Shown here: one piece after another, positions 14,635 to 15,207 of the stretch
Layout of the letters: each line of letters opens with the position of its first letter
Numbering within the stretch: the first letter of the stretch is position 1
From: Candidatus Caenarcanales bacterium
Lineage (GTDB): Bacteria; Cyanobacteriota; Vampirovibrionia; LMEP-6097
Assembly (NCBI GenBank): GCA_021299565.1
Contig: JAJTHA010000169.1
Span: 1 to 15,207 of the forward strand
DNA: 15,207 bases
Reading direction: 5' to 3'
The notes under the pieces: model-generated
Seen by the model: the letters and a program-made list of their open reading frames with translations, nothing else
Database searches by the model: none
What the model was told of the DNA's origin: nothing
Position numbers and translations under genes: made by a program

Positions 14635-15207
14635 CTATGCAAGCTTGCTCTTATAAATAAGGTATGAACAAAGAGCACTTAACGTAAAAGCTGCCAATGT
14701 ACCCAAATAAGGTCCAATAGCTGGAAAGAAAAAATGCGAGCATGCTGCATAGACAATCAAAGTTATTGAGCCCAAAGCCGATTTTGCAAAAACTTCTATC
14801 AACTTATTCGTGCTATTGCTCATGTGGATCACAATGATTCCACTAAAATATGCCGCCGGGAACATTGCCATTACCCCTCCCCAAAATGGCCCCAAGACCT
14901 TTCCTAAATAAACCGTCAGCGCAATTATAAATCCAGAAAAAACTATTCTGAAAATTTTTTGTCCTATGCTGTATCTAAATACTTGAGTAGCACCCAGCTT
15001 CACACTTAGTTTGCTCAAAATGAACTGAGTGACTAAAATCAACAAAACATAAATAACTAGAGACAATCCAAAATTATCAACCTCTTTGATAGCAAGCGGG
15101 AGAGCTACTAGCAACCAGGTCAAAATAGAAATCAAAATACAAGAAATTATTCCGAATAATTTATATTGATTTCCCAAAAATTTCTCATACAACCTAAACA
15201 ATAAAAA
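14635..15207 (-). CDS. Six-TM integral membrane protein of unknown function (5' end at window edge)
   Basis: At least 188 residues are visible, almost entirely hydrophobic, with about six membrane segments (near 14-36, 45-64, 83-100, 105-125, 138-157 and 160-183). The most characteristic stretch is GPFWGGVMAMFPAAYFSGII (104-123), with Gly/Pro residues inside the membrane. A second, GPYLGTLAAFTLSAL (163-177), looks like a diverged copy, hinting at an internal repeat. I do not recognise the family with confidence; small DUF-type transporter-like proteins share this look. The only start in the window is TTG at 15201, and no in-frame stop precedes it up to the edge, so the gene may well begin outside. 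It lies 12 bases upstream of clpB and is probably co-transcribed with it. No signal peptide or catalytic motif is seen. Confidence 0.7.
   Translation of the reverse strand, partial: FLLFRLYEKFLGNQYKLFGIISCILISILTWLLVALPLAIKEVDNFGLSLVIYVLLILVTQFILSKLSVKLGATQVFRYSIGQKIFRIVFSGFIIALTVYLGKVLGPFWGGVMAMFPAAYFSGIIVIHMSNSTNKLIEVFAKSALGSITLIVYAACSHFFFPAIGPYLGTLAAFTLSALCSYLIYKSKLA

Noticed and set aside
1..15207. Defence island, prophage or CRISPR content
   Set aside because: No integrase, phage structural gene, toxin-antitoxin pair, direct-repeat array or tRNA attachment site was seen. The MutL-HNH protein has the full MutL transducer domain and so reads as repair rather than a defence ATPase.

Overview
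The window is AT-rich, gene-dense bacterial chromosome with eleven protein genes and almost no spare sequence. Two genes point to the cyanobacterial side of the tree, most plausibly a non-photosynthetic relative (Melainabacteria/Vampirovibrionia type). The first is a short DprA/SLOG-like protein whose C-terminal half (LCNREIVSxCQQLICF...) matches a family I remember as cyanobacterial. The second is a PcrA helicase with an extra stretch between motifs II and III, which I also associate with cyanobacterial UvrD/PcrA. No photosynthesis gene is present. Shine-Dalgarno motifs are nearly absent, which fits that group. The placement is an inference from remembered family features, not from a search.

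Layout: (1) 2-520, 3' part of a probable alpha/beta hydrolase, cut by the left edge. (2) 530-1084 minus, the DprA/SLOG-like protein, with a possible short intrinsic terminator inside the end of gene 1. (3) 1211-4869 plus, a two-gene unit, pcrA then rodA, joined by an ATGA overlap. (4) 4875-5768 minus, a secreted M23 (LytM) peptidase. (5) 5805-5900, a GC-rich nested palindromic repeat. (6) 5913-7745 minus, an MsbA-type ABC exporter, divergent from (7) 7805-8413 plus, a TetR regulator; a perfect 18-bp palindrome lies between their starts. (8) 8410-9570 minus, a thiolase. (9) 9703-10242 plus, a two-CBS-domain protein with the only convincing promoter and Shine-Dalgarno site. (10) 10239-15207 minus, a unit reading from the right edge: six-TM membrane protein, clpB, mutL.

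The functions are mostly housekeeping: DNA repair (PcrA, MutL), peptidoglycan synthesis and remodelling (RodA, M23), proteostasis (ClpB), lipid or drug export with its own regulator, and acyl-CoA metabolism. The exporter and TetR gene look like a self-contained regulatory module. No CRISPR array, tRNA, rRNA or insertion sequence was seen, and no gene-free stretch exceeds 150 bases.

The most unusual item is the mutL gene. Its N-terminal GHKL ATPase and transducer domains are canonical, but the usual MutL C-terminal endonuclease/dimerisation domain is not recognisable. In its place, in the same uninterrupted frame, is a complete HNH nuclease motif with two CxxC zinc pairs. This would be a mismatch-repair protein carrying a nuclease of a different fold, and it is translated immediately after the ClpB disaggregase.
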